Below, piece by piece: positions 25,777-34,605 of a stretch of 37,128 nucleotides of DNA. The notes under the pieces were generated by a model. The model saw only the letters and a program-made list of their open reading frames with translations, made no database searches and was not told the DNA's origin. The translations under genes were made by a program, and so were the position numbers. Origin of the DNA: Methylococcales bacterium (lineage in GTDB: Bacteria; Pseudomonadota; Gammaproteobacteria; Methylococcales; Methylomonadaceae); assembly GCA_003584865.1 (NCBI GenBank), contig QVQE01000129.1, positions 1-37,128 of the forward strand. The letters run 5' to 3'. Position 1 is the first letter of the stretch. Each line of letters opens with the position of its first letter.

Positions 25777-25823
25777 GAAAGATAGCATATTTACCGATGT
25801 ATAAACAGCAACGCCTATCTTTC
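25777..25823. promoter_or_regulatory. 9-bp inverted repeat in the scpA-trhP divergent region
   Basis: GAAAGATAG (25777-25785) and CTATCTTTC (25815-25823) form a perfect inverted repeat with a 29-nt spacer in the 179-bp gap between the divergent scpA and trhP starts. It could be a pair of half-sites for a regulator. No strong promoter boxes were identified. Confidence 0.35.
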
Positions 25824-25900
25824 ACCGACCTAATTTTTGCCTATCATTAACCAGGTTGAGTGTAGAATATACATTACATGAATCACCTATCATTGTCATT

Positions 25901-27250
25901 ATGAAACAAGTTGAACTTCTTTCCCCAGCGGGAACCATTAAAAATATGCGCTATGCCTTTGCCTACGGTGCAGATGCTGTCTATGCAGGGCAGCCCAGGT
26001 ATAGCCTCCGAGTCCGTAATAATGACTTTCTTGCAGACAATCTGGCCAAAGGCATCAATGAAGCCCATGAGCAAGGTAAAAAGTTTTTTTTAGCCACCAA
26101 CGTCATCCCTCATAACGCTAAAGTTAAAACCTTTATGGCTGATCTTGCGCCGATTATCGCCATGCAACCGGATGCCTTAATCATGGCCGATCCGGGTCTT
26201 ATTATGATGACCCGAGAAGCATGGCCTGATATGCCGGTTCATTTATCAGTACAAGCCAATACCGTCAACTATGCAACTGTTAAGTTCTGGCAACGTGTTG
26301 GAGTTAAACGTATTATTTTATCAAGAGAACTGTCTCTGGATGAAATCCAGGAAATTCGCCAACAATGCCCGGATATGGAATTAGAGGTTTTTGTCCACGG
26401 TGCCCTATGTATCGCCTATTCAGGTCGCTGTTTACTGTCTGGCTATTTTAATCATCGAGATCCGAATCAAGGCACCTGTACGAACTCCTGTCGCTGGAAA
26501 TATGATACGCTGCCTGCCATAGAAAATGCCGAAGGTGATTTGATACCTCAAGGCGAAATACTGTCTATGGCGGATATTAGTACCGCCAGTTGTGGCGGCG
26601 CAGAACGACACCCCTTAGCTGATGAAGTCTATTTTCTTGAAGAAGAAGGTCGCAAAGGTGAACTACTGCCCATCATGGAAGATGAAAATGGCACTTATAT
26701 CATGAACTCCAAAGATTTACGGGCGATAGAACACGTGCAACGCTTAGTCGATATCGGCATTGATAGCCTTAAAATTGAAGGCCGTACTAAATCACACTAT
26801 TATGTAGCCAGAACCGCGCAAACCTATCGACAAGCCATTGACGATGCCGTCAATGGTCGAGCCTTTCAACCTGAGTTAATTGGCGTTTTAGAAAACCTGG
26901 CTAATCGTGGCTATACTGATGGCTTTTATCAGCGCCATCATACCCATGAGCAGCAAAACTATATCACCGGTTACTCAAAAAGCCACCAACAACAGTTTTG
27001 TGGCGAAATCAGAAGCTATGATCCAGAAACTGGTCTAGCGACTATTGATGTTAAAAATAAATTCTCAGTCGGTGATACACTAGAACTGATTCTACCTGAA
27101 GGCAATCAAGACATCGTGGTAGAACGAATGGAAAACAAATACGGTCAAGCCATGCACGAGGCCTCAGGGGGTGGTTATGAAGTTAACATACCGTTGCCAA
27201 AAACACAAAGCGCCTACGGCTTGTTATCGCGTTATACTGAAGCAAAATAA
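25901..27250 (+). CDS. trhP: tRNA hydroxylation protein TrhP (U32 peptidase family, YegQ)
   Basis: TrhP (YegQ) is needed for 5-hydroxyuridine formation at position 34 of certain tRNAs; the family was named U32 peptidases. The 449-residue product starts MKQVELLSPAGTIKNM, the family start. It has the signature EVFVHGALCIAYSGRCLLS with further cysteines in GTCTNSCRW (Cys170, 177, 193, 197), a probable iron-sulfur site, and a C-terminal beta-barrel-like part. The ATG at 25901 is preferred over a TTG at 25856, since the added residues are not family-like; the ribosome-binding site is weak. It is followed 14 bp later by rraA. Confidence 0.93.
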   Translation: MKQVELLSPAGTIKNMRYAFAYGADAVYAGQPRYSLRVRNNDFLADNLAKGINEAHEQGKKFFLATNVIPHNAKVKTFMADLAPIIAMQPDALIMADPGLIMMTREAWPDMPVHLSVQANTVNYATVKFWQRVGVKRIILSRELSLDEIQEIRQQCPDMELEVFVHGALCIAYSGRCLLSGYFNHRDPNQGTCTNSCRWKYDTLPAIENAEGDLIPQGEILSMADISTASCGGAERHPLADEVYFLEEEGRKGELLPIMEDENGTYIMNSKDLRAIEHVQRLVDIGIDSLKIEGRTKSHYYVARTAQTYRQAIDDAVNGRAFQPELIGVLENLANRGYTDGFYQRHHTHEQQNYITGYSKSHQQQFCGEIRSYDPETGLATIDVKNKFSVGDTLELILPEGNQDIVVERMENKYGQAMHEASGGGYEVNIPLPKTQSAYGLLSRYTEAK

Positions 27251-27264
27251 CTGAGAACCCTTTT

Positions 27265-27750
27265 ATGACGTTCACCACTGCTCATCTTTGTGATATCCAC
27301 TCAAAAGAAAATTATTTCCAGATTGCCGAATCTCTGTTTATCACTTATGGCGCTAACACGGTTTTTTCAGGACAAATCACTACCCTGAAAACCTTTGAAG
27401 ATAACGTATTAGTCAAAACAGTATTAGAAGAAAAAGTTCAAAACAGAGTCTTGGTTATTGATGGGGGCGGCTCACACCGCTGCGCCTTAATCGACTATCA
27501 ACTAGCAACGCTTGCCCTTGATAATGGCTGGCAAGGGATTGTTGTGTATGGCTGCATAAGAGATTCTGCGCTCATCAACACACTACCGATTGGCATTAGA
27601 GCTCTACATACACACCCGCTAAAGAGCCACAAAAAAGATCATGGCGATCGCGACTTACTGGTCAGCTTTGCCGGTGTCAATTTTAAAAAAGATAATTTTT
27701 TGTATGCTGATATGGATGGAATTATCGTATCAGAAACAATGTTGAGTTAG
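27265..27750 (+). CDS. rraA: RraA-family protein (RNase E activity regulator)
   Basis: The 161-residue protein matches RraA, which binds RNase E and lowers its activity in E. coli; some relatives act as aldolases. Recognisable stretches are FFQIAESLF-like and YGANTVFSGQITTLK, VLVIDGGGSHRCALI, and GIVVYGCIRDSALI with the conserved Arg-Asp. Length is as expected. It follows trhP at 14 bp and precedes ispH at 36 bp, so the three may share a transcript. Confidence 0.9.
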   Translation: MTFTTAHLCDIHSKENYFQIAESLFITYGANTVFSGQITTLKTFEDNVLVKTVLEEKVQNRVLVIDGGGSHRCALIDYQLATLALDNGWQGIVVYGCIRDSALINTLPIGIRALHTHPLKSHKKDHGDRDLLVSFAGVNFKKDNFLYADMDGIIVSETMLS

Positions 27751-27786
27751 AATAATAACAAATTAACCCAGTATAGAAGTCAAGAT

Positions 27787-28746
27787 ATGCAAATCGTACT
27801 CGCTAACCCTCGTGGATTTTGTGCCGGTGTAGACCGTGCCATTGAAATTGTTGACCAAGCCATTGAAACCTTTGGCGCACCTATTTATGTTCGCCATGAA
27901 GTTGTTCATAACCGCACTGTTGTTAATGGCCTTAAAGAAAAAGGTGCCATTTTCATTGAAAAACTTACTGATGTACCCGTGGGATCGTATTTGATTTTTA
28001 GTGCTCACGGTGTTTCGAAACAGGTTCAACAAGAAGCTAAAGACCGAAACCTGACTGTTTTTGATGCAACCTGCCCTTTAGTGACTAAAGTACACATCCA
28101 GGTAGCCAAGCATGCTAAATCAGACCGAGAAGTGATTCTCATTGGTCACGCGGGACATCCTGAAGTTGAAGGCACCATGGGACAATATGAAAAATGTACC
28201 GAAAATGGCGGTATTTACTTAGTTGAAACCCCGGAAGACGTCAAAAAACTAGTTGTTAATAATCCAGAAAACCTAGCTTATGTGACCCAGACTACCCTTT
28301 CAATGACCGATACCAAAATCATGGTTGATGCCTTGAGAGCACGGTTTTCATCTATTCAGGAACAGAAAAAAGATGATATCTGTTACGCGACACAAAACCG
28401 TCAGGATGCGATCTATGAACTGGCTAAAACAGCAGAAGTCATTCTGGTTGTGGGTTCCATTAACAGCTCTAACTCCAATCGCTTAAGAGAAATTGCCGAG
28501 CAATTAGGCAAAGTGGCCTATTTAATTGACACAGCGAGTGATATGCAACAAAGTTGGTTTAATGGCATTAATAGCGTCGGTGTAACTGCAGGTGCTTCGG
28601 CTCCAGAAGTCCTTGTTCAAGAAGTAATTAACCAACTAAAAGAATGGGGTGGTGATGCGGCTATTGAAATCCAGGGTATCGAAGAAAAAGTAGTCTTTTC
28701 GTTACCTAGAGGCTTAAAGAAAGAAAAAGAACTGAGTGCCCACTGA
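27787..28746 (+). CDS. ispH: 4-hydroxy-3-methylbut-2-enyl diphosphate reductase IspH
   Basis: IspH is the last enzyme of the MEP isoprenoid pathway, reducing HMBPP to IPP and DMAPP with a [4Fe-4S] cluster. The 319-residue product has the three cluster cysteines Cys12 ([11 protein letters not shown]), Cys96 ([11 protein letters not shown]) and Cys199 ([10 protein letters not shown]), and the conserved His41 and His124. Its 3' end overlaps hslR by 11 bp. Confidence 0.97.
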   Translation: MQIVLANPRGFCAGVDRAIEIVDQAIETFGAPIYVRHEVVHNRTVVNGLKEKGAIFIEKLTDVPVGSYLIFSAHGVSKQVQQEAKDRNLTVFDATCPLVTKVHIQVAKHAKSDREVILIGHAGHPEVEGTMGQYEKCTENGGIYLVETPEDVKKLVVNNPENLAYVTQTTLSMTDTKIMVDALRARFSSIQEQKKDDICYATQNRQDAIYELAKTAEVILVVGSINSSNSNRLREIAEQLGKVAYLIDTASDMQQSWFNGINSVGVTAGASAPEVLVQEVINQLKEWGGDAAIEIQGIEEKVVFSLPRGLKKEKELSAH

Positions 28747-29131
28747 AATCGAAAGCATTCGCCTAGATAAATGGCTCTGGACTGCGCGTTTTTTTAAAAC
28801 GCGCAAACTGGCTGCTGATGCCGTCTCTGGCGGAAAAGTACATGTCAACAAACAGCGTACCAAACCAGGCAAAGAAGTGAGACCCGGTATGTCGCTTACC
28901 ATTAACAAAGAGGGTCTAAGCTGGGACATCTTAATTATTGAGTTAGCTAAACAAAGAAAGCCTGCCAAAGAAGCTGTTTTGCTTTATGAAGAAACCCCAG
29001 AAAGTCATGAGAAACGCCAAAAGCAGCTCATCGCACAGCGTGAGCAACGCGAACTATTTCCTATCAGTGGACAAGATCATAAGCCCAATAAAAAAGAACG
29101 TCGCTTGATACACCGCTTTAAACAAGTCTAA
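28736..29131 (+). CDS. hslR: Heat-shock RNA-binding protein HslR (S4 domain)
   Basis: HslR (Hsp15) binds free 50S subunits carrying a nascent chain and helps recycle them. The 131-residue product has an S4 RNA-binding domain at about 8-70 ([36 protein letters not shown]) and a basic C-terminal tail ([13 protein letters not shown]). The start is a GTG within the end of ispH (11-bp overlap). It converges with the dsrC/tusE group 20 bp downstream. Confidence 0.92.
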   Translation: MPTEIESIRLDKWLWTARFFKTRKLAADAVSGGKVHVNKQRTKPGKEVRPGMSLTINKEGLSWDILIIELAKQRKPAKEAVLLYEETPESHEKRQKQLIAQREQRELFPISGQDHKPNKKERRLIHRFKQV

Positions 29132-29151
29132 ACGCAGTGACACAAACAGGA

Positions 29152-29484
29152 CTACAAACACGTGGGTGGTTTAGGTAAGCCGGCCAATTTACAGGCGTAT
29201 TTCAAAGGCCCCTCAGGGAACAACTTATGTAAATACCGGCTGTTACCTTTTTCTTCACCAAACTCTTTTGCAATCGCTTTAGTAAAGACACGGGCATTGG
29301 GCAAATGCTTAAACTGCAAATAATAATGCCTTATAAATAAAATAATTTCCCAATGCGCTTCTGTTAAAGTAATCTGATTAAGTGCCGCCAACTGAACAGC
29401 AACTGCTTCATTCCACTCGGCGGTCTTTACCAAAAAGCCTTGATCCGTTGTTTCTAACTGACGAGAATCAACCATTAAGACCAT
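29152..29484 (-). CDS. tusE: DsrC/TusE-family sulfur carrier with two C-terminal cysteines
   Basis: The 110-residue protein belongs to the DsrC/TusE/DsvC family that relays sulfur, in TusE's case for 2-thiouridine in tRNA. It contains EAHWEIILFIRHYYL and GEEKGNSRYLHKLFPEGP, and ends CKLAGLPKPPTCL. The penultimate Cys is universal. The second Cys, 11 residues earlier, is present in true DsrC and is Thr in E. coli TusE, so this protein has the DsrC-type pair. The start at 29484 has GGTGA 7 bp upstream and overlaps tusB by 10 bp; an in-frame ATG at 29475 is possible. No tusC, tusD or dsr genes are in the window. Confidence 0.88.
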   Translation of the reverse strand: MVLMVDSRQLETTDQGFLVKTAEWNEAVAVQLAALNQITLTEAHWEIILFIRHYYLQFKHLPNARVFTKAIAKEFGEEKGNSRYLHKLFPEGPLKYACKLAGLPKPPTCL

Positions 29485-29765
29485 GACTGAATCACCGGAT
29501 TTTTAACCGTCAACGCGACCAACCCGGCATAATCAATGACCTCAATGCCCGTTACCAACTCAGAAACGGCTATACCTCTCACTTCAAGGTCATCCGCTAA
29601 AACATACAGCCGATTTTGCTCAAGACACTGCATTAAACGAGTACACAAACTACCTTTCGCCAAAATACGCAACACCGCATTTTCAAGAAACACCACATCG
29701 TCACCCGAAACAATCCGCTCCAATAAAGCCAGTTCAATAGGTGATTGAAAAATAAGATGTAGCAT
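29475..29765 (-). CDS. tusB: TusB/DsrH-family sulfur-relay protein
   Basis: The 96-residue product starts MLHLIFQSPIELALLERI, then GDDVVFLENAVL, CLEQNRLYVLADDLEVRG and ends with YAGLVALTVKNPVIQSW, which matches the DsrH/TusB pattern. In E. coli TusB works in a TusBCD hexamer that passes sulfur to TusE. Here tusB and tusE overlap without tusC or tusD, so the partners must be elsewhere or absent. It lies 1 bp downstream of gdx. Confidence 0.82.
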   Translation of the reverse strand: MLHLIFQSPIELALLERIVSGDDVVFLENAVLRILAKGSLCTRLMQCLEQNRLYVLADDLEVRGIAVSELVTGIEVIDYAGLVALTVKNPVIQSWS

Positions 29766-29766
29766 A

Positions 29767-30087
29767 CTAATAACTATCGGTTAGTTTAAGTCCAACAATC
29801 CCCACAATCACCAAACCAATCGACACCAACCGCATCCAGTCCATGGACTCCTTAAACAGAAAAATGCCTAAAATGGCAACACCCACAGCGCCCATGCCTG
29901 TCCATACCGCGTACGCTGTTCCCAATGGCAAGGTTTTAATCGCCCACATCAACAAGCCAAAACTCCCTATTCCAGATAGCGCAGTAATGACACTAGGCCA
30001 AAGCTTGGTAAAGCCTTCGTTATATTTAAGGCTTAAAGCAAAAATTATTTCTACGAAACCCGCAGAAAATAAAACGACCCACGCCAT
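29767..30087 (-). CDS. gdx: Guanidinium exporter Gdx (SugE, SMR family)
   Basis: The 106-residue protein has four hydrophobic helices and the SMR fold. Gdx-type features outweigh EmrE-type ones: GTAYAVWTGMGAVGVAILGI in helix 3. Residues expected to contact guanidinium in Gdx proteins are present: Glu13, Ser42, Tyr59 and Trp62, while the Trp at 16 is Phe. The third of three tandem ATGs was chosen, since AAGGGG lies 6 bp before it and the length then matches E. coli Gdx. No guanidine riboswitch was seen upstream. Guanidine is another nitrogen-rich compound, which may tie in with the urea genes in the window, though that link is only speculative. Confidence 0.85.
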   Translation of the reverse strand: MAWVVLFSAGFVEIIFALSLKYNEGFTKLWPSVITALSGIGSFGLLMWAIKTLPLGTAYAVWTGMGAVGVAILGIFLFKESMDWMRLVSIGLVIVGIVGLKLTDSY

Positions 30088-30173
30088 CATCATCCCCTTA
30101 CTTTGAACATAAAATCTTGGTATTCTACAATACTCTCAGCAATGCCTGTATCTCATCTTAAAATCATCTGTCA

Positions 30174-31526
30174 ATGAATAGCTCTTCAACCGCAACACGC
30201 CGAAACATACTCACCGTCAGTCAGTTGAATCGTAGCACCAGTCAATTACTGGCTGAACATTTTCTCAGTGTATTGGTAGAAGGGGAAATATCAAATCTAA
30301 GCACGCCCTCCTCGGGGCATCTGTATTTTTCTTTAAAAGATGCCCATGCACAAGTCCGCTGTGCGATGTTTAAAACCCAACAGCGTAAACTAGGCTTTAA
30401 ACCAGAAAATGGCAAACAGGTGCTTATTAAAGCACAAGTGAGTCTTTATGAACCCCGAGGTGATTTTCAACTGATTGTAGAACACCTTGAAGAAGCCGGT
30501 GATGGTGCTTTACGCAGAGCATTCGAAGCCTTAAAACTCAAATTATCAGAAGAAGGTTTATTTAATCCAGTCCATAAAAAAGCTATTCCAACACTACCGG
30601 GCACAATAGGTATTATTACCTCACCGACAGGCGCTGCCATTAAAGACATTCTGACCGTATTAAAAAGACGGTTTCCTGCGATACCTGTCATCATTTATCC
30701 GGTTGCTGTACAAGGAAGTAATGCTAAATATGAAATCACCCAAGCCATTACCCTAGCCAATGAGCATGAATACTGTGATGTTATTATTTTAGGACGTGGT
30801 GGAGGCTCACTGGAAGATCTCTGGGCCTTTAATGAAGAAATAGTCGCCCGAGCTATCTTTGCCAGTACCATTCCTATTATTTCTGCCGTTGGCCATGAGA
30901 CCGATATCACCATTGCGGATTATGTAGCCGATTATCGAGCCGCCACGCCTTCAGTAGCGGCAGAACAGGCCAGTCCTGACCAACAAGAATGGCTGAATCG
31001 CTTCGTACAGCTAGAAGGCTATTTTTATCAACAATTGCAACGCAAGCTAACCCAAAAACAACAAGCCTTGACTTGGCTTAGCAAACGCCTGCAACAACAG
31101 CATCCGGGTCAAAAGTTACTTAGAAACGCACAACGCCTGGATGATCTTGAAATAAGACTTAAACAAGCCATGTCCACCCGCTTACAACGCAATCAAAGCC
31201 TGATTGAAGCAAAGACCGCCCAATTATGGCAACACAATCCCCGTATTAAGCTCAATCAATATCAACAGAAACAAGACTATTTATACCAACGACTACTCAC
31301 AGTGATGCAGCACAAATTAGCAACGCTCAAGCAAAACCTGTCCAACCATAGCCAAACCTTACATGCCGTCAGTCCACTAGCAACACTGAATCGGGGCTAT
31401 GCCTTAGTTATAAAACAACCTTCAGGACAAATCATTCGTTCTACAGAGCAATTAAAACCGGATGACATTATTGAAACACAGTTGGCTGAGGGGCGCTTTA
31501 CCAGCCAAGTGCAGCGCTTAAATTAA
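30174..31526 (+). CDS. xseA: Exodeoxyribonuclease VII large subunit XseA
   Basis: XseA is the catalytic large subunit of exonuclease VII, degrading single-stranded DNA to oligonucleotides. The 450 residues hold an N-terminal OB-fold (about 12-110; SVLVEGEISNLSTPSSGHLY), the catalytic core with GIITSPTGAAIKD, ILGRGGGSLEDLWAFNEE and SAVGHETDITIADYVAD, a long Gln-rich coiled coil and a C-terminal region with LNRGYALV. Length is as in E. coli. It converges with trkH, 10 bp apart. xseB is not in the window. Confidence 0.96.
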   Translation: MNSSSTATRRNILTVSQLNRSTSQLLAEHFLSVLVEGEISNLSTPSSGHLYFSLKDAHAQVRCAMFKTQQRKLGFKPENGKQVLIKAQVSLYEPRGDFQLIVEHLEEAGDGALRRAFEALKLKLSEEGLFNPVHKKAIPTLPGTIGIITSPTGAAIKDILTVLKRRFPAIPVIIYPVAVQGSNAKYEITQAITLANEHEYCDVIILGRGGGSLEDLWAFNEEIVARAIFASTIPIISAVGHETDITIADYVADYRAATPSVAAEQASPDQQEWLNRFVQLEGYFYQQLQRKLTQKQQALTWLSKRLQQQHPGQKLLRNAQRLDDLEIRLKQAMSTRLQRNQSLIEAKTAQLWQHNPRIKLNQYQQKQDYLYQRLLTVMQHKLATLKQNLSNHSQTLHAVSPLATLNRGYALVIKQPSGQIIRSTEQLKPDDIIETQLAEGRFTSQVQRLN

Positions 31527-31536
31527 GCTACCGTTA

Positions 31537-32994
31537 TTATTTTCTCCAAAACTCAGGAATGAATAAAATAACAATAGAAAAAATTTGCACACGCCCAAGC
31601 AACATGGCAAAGGTACAAATAGCTTTTTGAATATCGCTTAAATGCGCATAAGTCGCCGTAGGCCCTACTTCATTTAAACCGGGGCCCGCATTATTAAAAC
31701 AGGTAATCACCGCAGAAAAAGCACTCAGAAAATCAAGACCCGTTAAAAGCAGCGCAAAGGTCAAGATAACCACGCTAATAAAATAGAGAAAAATGAAACC
31801 CGTCACTGAGTTAACAATTTTATTACTAACAATCGTATCACCAATTTTTAACGGTCTAATCGCATAAGGATGAATAAACTTAAACATCTCCAATCGCGCC
31901 TGCTTCATTAAGATAATGGTGCGAATCATCCGAATACCCCCACCTGTAGAACCAGAAGAGGCTGACATACAACTTAAAAACAACATCCACATGGGCACAA
32001 AAATCGGCCACAAATTAAAGTTCTGGTTAGTAAAGCCGCTATCTGTTGCCAGACTGACTAGATTAAACGAGGCATAACGTAATGCGGTTAAAAAGTCTGG
32101 ATAAGTCCCGGCATCCCACAAAACAAACGCAGCAAAAAGGCAACTGACCAACATTAATGTCAAAAAAGCCCGCACCTCTCTATCATAAAGATAAGGTCGC
32201 AATGATTGCTTTTTAATAGCCACAAAATGAGTTGCGAAATTAATCGCTGCCAACAACTGAAAGACGATCAATACGATCTCAATAGGCAAAGAATTAAAAA
32301 AGGCAATGCTACTGTCGTGCGTGGAAACGCCTCCTAGACTCATGGCTGAAAACGCATGGCAAATCGCATCAAACCAGCCCATGCCGGCCCAACGTAACGC
32401 GATCATACAAACCAGGGTAAGACCGGCATAAACCAGCCATAAGGCTTTTGCCGTTTGAGCAATACGAGGCGGTAAATCCGATTCTTTAACCGATCCCGGG
32501 GTTTCTGCCTTATATAATTGCATACCCCCAATACCCAAAATAGGTAAAATAGCGACTGCGAAGATAATAATGCCCATCCCCGCAATCCAATTCAACTCGC
32601 AACGCCATAAGTTAATCGACATCGGTAAGTTATCAATACCACTCAGAATAGTGGCACCTGATGTAGTCAGTCCCGACACTGTCTCGAAGTAAGCATCAAC
32701 AAAACTCAGTGACGGCATATAATTCAGTAGAGGCACTGTACACAGCACTGGGGTTAACGACCAAGTAATAGCCACTAGCAAAAAACCCGCTTGCCGCGAC
32801 ACCTTCTTCGGCACCCATAGGGTAGGAAAAAACAAACACGAACCTGTTAGCAGGGTAACCAACGTACCATTTAAAAAAGCCGTAGTCGCCCCATCGCCTG
32901 TTAGTTGCGATGTCAGTAGACACGTACTCATCAACGCACTAAAACACAAAGTAACTAAACCAAAAATATGGGCAATCGTAAGAATGACATTCAT
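31537..32994 (-). CDS. trkH: Potassium uptake channel subunit TrkH
   Basis: TrkH is the ion-conducting membrane subunit of the Trk potassium system. The 485-residue product has four pore-loop repeats, visible as SGLTTSGATIL, MSLGGVSTHDSS, ATDSGFTNQNF and CFNNAGPGLNEVG, and about ten helices. The frame is open to a TTG at 33012; the ATG at 32994 gives a length near the 483 residues of E. coli TrkH. It follows trkA on the same strand. Confidence 0.95.
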   Translation of the reverse strand: MNVILTIAHIFGLVTLCFSALMSTCLLTSQLTGDGATTAFLNGTLVTLLTGSCLFFPTLWVPKKVSRQAGFLLVAITWSLTPVLCTVPLLNYMPSLSFVDAYFETVSGLTTSGATILSGIDNLPMSINLWRCELNWIAGMGIIIFAVAILPILGIGGMQLYKAETPGSVKESDLPPRIAQTAKALWLVYAGLTLVCMIALRWAGMGWFDAICHAFSAMSLGGVSTHDSSIAFFNSLPIEIVLIVFQLLAAINFATHFVAIKKQSLRPYLYDREVRAFLTLMLVSCLFAAFVLWDAGTYPDFLTALRYASFNLVSLATDSGFTNQNFNLWPIFVPMWMLFLSCMSASSGSTGGGIRMIRTIILMKQARLEMFKFIHPYAIRPLKIGDTIVSNKIVNSVTGFIFLYFISVVILTFALLLTGLDFLSAFSAVITCFNNAGPGLNEVGPTATYAHLSDIQKAICTFAMLLGRVQIFSIVILFIPEFWRK

Positions 32995-33054
32995 AAGGAA
33001 ATCAAGATCCAATAGATTGAAGCAAGTTATCGACCGAAGCTCCAGAGCGTCTCA

Positions 33055-34416
33055 TCAGATACGTTGAAATGTTTGTTCGATATTAATCACCAGTTTTTTA
33101 TCCATGGCAAACATAACCACATGATCATTTTCGGCAAATACCGTGTCGTGATGAATCGGAACCACCTGGCTATTACGAATCAAAGCCCCCATCACAATAC
33201 CGGCAGGAAAATTAATGCTATCAACACGACGACCGACCACAGAATCCTCGTCATTATTGGCATGAGCAACCGCTTCAATCGCTTCAGCAGCGCCTCCACA
33301 CAGTGACGTCACTTGAGCTACGTCTCCACGACGCACATGTTTCAAAATAGCCCCCAAGGTTGCCTGATTAGGTAATACAGTGACATCAATACCCGTACCG
33401 GGCAATAATTTGGTGTATGAATTTTGATTCAATAAACAAATGGTCTTTCTTGCCCCTAAACTTTTTGCCAAGGAAGCAGAAATGATATTAACACCGTCAT
33501 TATCCGTAATCGCACAAAATAAATCGGCACTCTCAATAGACTCGTCCAGTAACAAACCTTCATCCGTGCAGTCGCCTAAAAGAACAACCGTATTACGTAA
33601 ATCATCGGCAATTTTATGCGCCCGGAGAGAGTTTTTCTCGATGATCTTTACTTGATGATTATTTTCCAAGGCTAATGCTAATCGCTTACCGATATGCCCC
33701 CCTCCCGCAATAATAATACGTTTTAAGGGAGCTTCCAATTTATCTAAATCTTTTAATACCCGTTTAACCTCTTCACTTGGGGCAACAATAAAAACCTCGT
33801 CATCGGTTTCTATGATAATGTCACCCGTTACACAAATCGGTTTACCATTCCTAAAAATCGCTACCACTCGCGTTTTACCATCAGACAAACGTTCTTTCAG
33901 TGATCTAATTTTCTTGCCTGTTAAAAAGCCGTTAGCCACCACTTTAACGGAGAATAGTCTAACCAATCCACCAGCAAACTCAGAAACATGTAACGCCCCC
34001 GGAAACTCAACCAAGTTCCGAATAGACTCCATCACAATGTGTTCAGGGCTAATCACAATATCAATGGGAAGACCTTCTAGGCCAAATAACTGAGGCGTCT
34101 TTAAATAATCAATGGCTCTAACTCGGGCAATCGTTTTCGGACGATTGTGCAAGGCATTAATAATCAGACAAGCCAACATATTCGTTTCATCACTGTCGGT
34201 AACGGCAATCACTATATCTGTGTTATGTATCCCTGCCTGTTCTAAAACACTGGGATGAGCCGCATTACCTGTGACAGTAGCAATATCAAAACGATCTTTT
34301 AAGGCATCCAACAATTCCTGTCTAAAATCTACAACAACAATATCGTTCTCTTCACTCGCAAAAGCCTCAGCCACTGACGAACCCGTGACACCCGCTCCAA
34401 GAATAAGTATTTTCAT
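33055..34416 (-). CDS. trkA: Trk potassium system regulator TrkA
   Basis: TrkA is the cytoplasmic gating ring of Trk. The 453 residues consist of two tandem RCK modules: NAD-binding folds with GAGVTGSSVAE (near residue 7) and AGGGHIGKRLA (near residue 235), each followed by a TrkA_C domain. It is upstream of trkH by about 60 bp in the same direction, so the two likely form an operon. Confidence 0.96.
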   Translation of the reverse strand: MKILILGAGVTGSSVAEAFASEENDIVVVDFRQELLDALKDRFDIATVTGNAAHPSVLEQAGIHNTDIVIAVTDSDETNMLACLIINALHNRPKTIARVRAIDYLKTPQLFGLEGLPIDIVISPEHIVMESIRNLVEFPGALHVSEFAGGLVRLFSVKVVANGFLTGKKIRSLKERLSDGKTRVVAIFRNGKPICVTGDIIIETDDEVFIVAPSEEVKRVLKDLDKLEAPLKRIIIAGGGHIGKRLALALENNHQVKIIEKNSLRAHKIADDLRNTVVLLGDCTDEGLLLDESIESADLFCAITDNDGVNIISASLAKSLGARKTICLLNQNSYTKLLPGTGIDVTVLPNQATLGAILKHVRRGDVAQVTSLCGGAAEAIEAVAHANNDEDSVVGRRVDSINFPAGIVMGALIRNSQVVPIHHDTVFAENDHVVMFAMDKKLVINIEQTFQRI

Positions 34417-34520
34417 TTACACCATACCGAAATAAACAGTACCAGCCTGTCAAAACATTGACGATCAAAGGGGCATTTTACCTGAATAACGCATATTTAA
34501 AACGTATTAAAGTAGATTAT

Positions 34521-34549
34521 TTCGCACTATCGACAAGCAAAGCTATAAT
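34521..34549 (+). promoter_or_regulatory. Candidate sigma-70 promoter for proA-nadD-rsfS
   Basis: A perfect -10 box TATAAT (34544-34549) lies 17 bp after TTCGCA (34521-34526, four of six matches to the -35 consensus), in the 189-bp region between divergent trkA and proA. The proA GTG is 56 bp downstream. Confidence 0.55.
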
Positions 34550-34605
34550 ATAAGGCTCAAAGTTATATAATAGACGATCAAATTAACTCCGTCAGTGAGT
34601 ACACA

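Noticed and set aside
25856-25900. Upstream TTG start for trhP adding 15 residues
   Set aside because: The added residues do not match the family start and TTG has no ribosome-binding site; MKQVELLSPAG is the conserved beginning.
30094-30173. Guanidine riboswitch before gdx
   Set aside because: The 80-bp gap contains no ACGR-loop hairpins or other guanidine-aptamer features that I can recognise.
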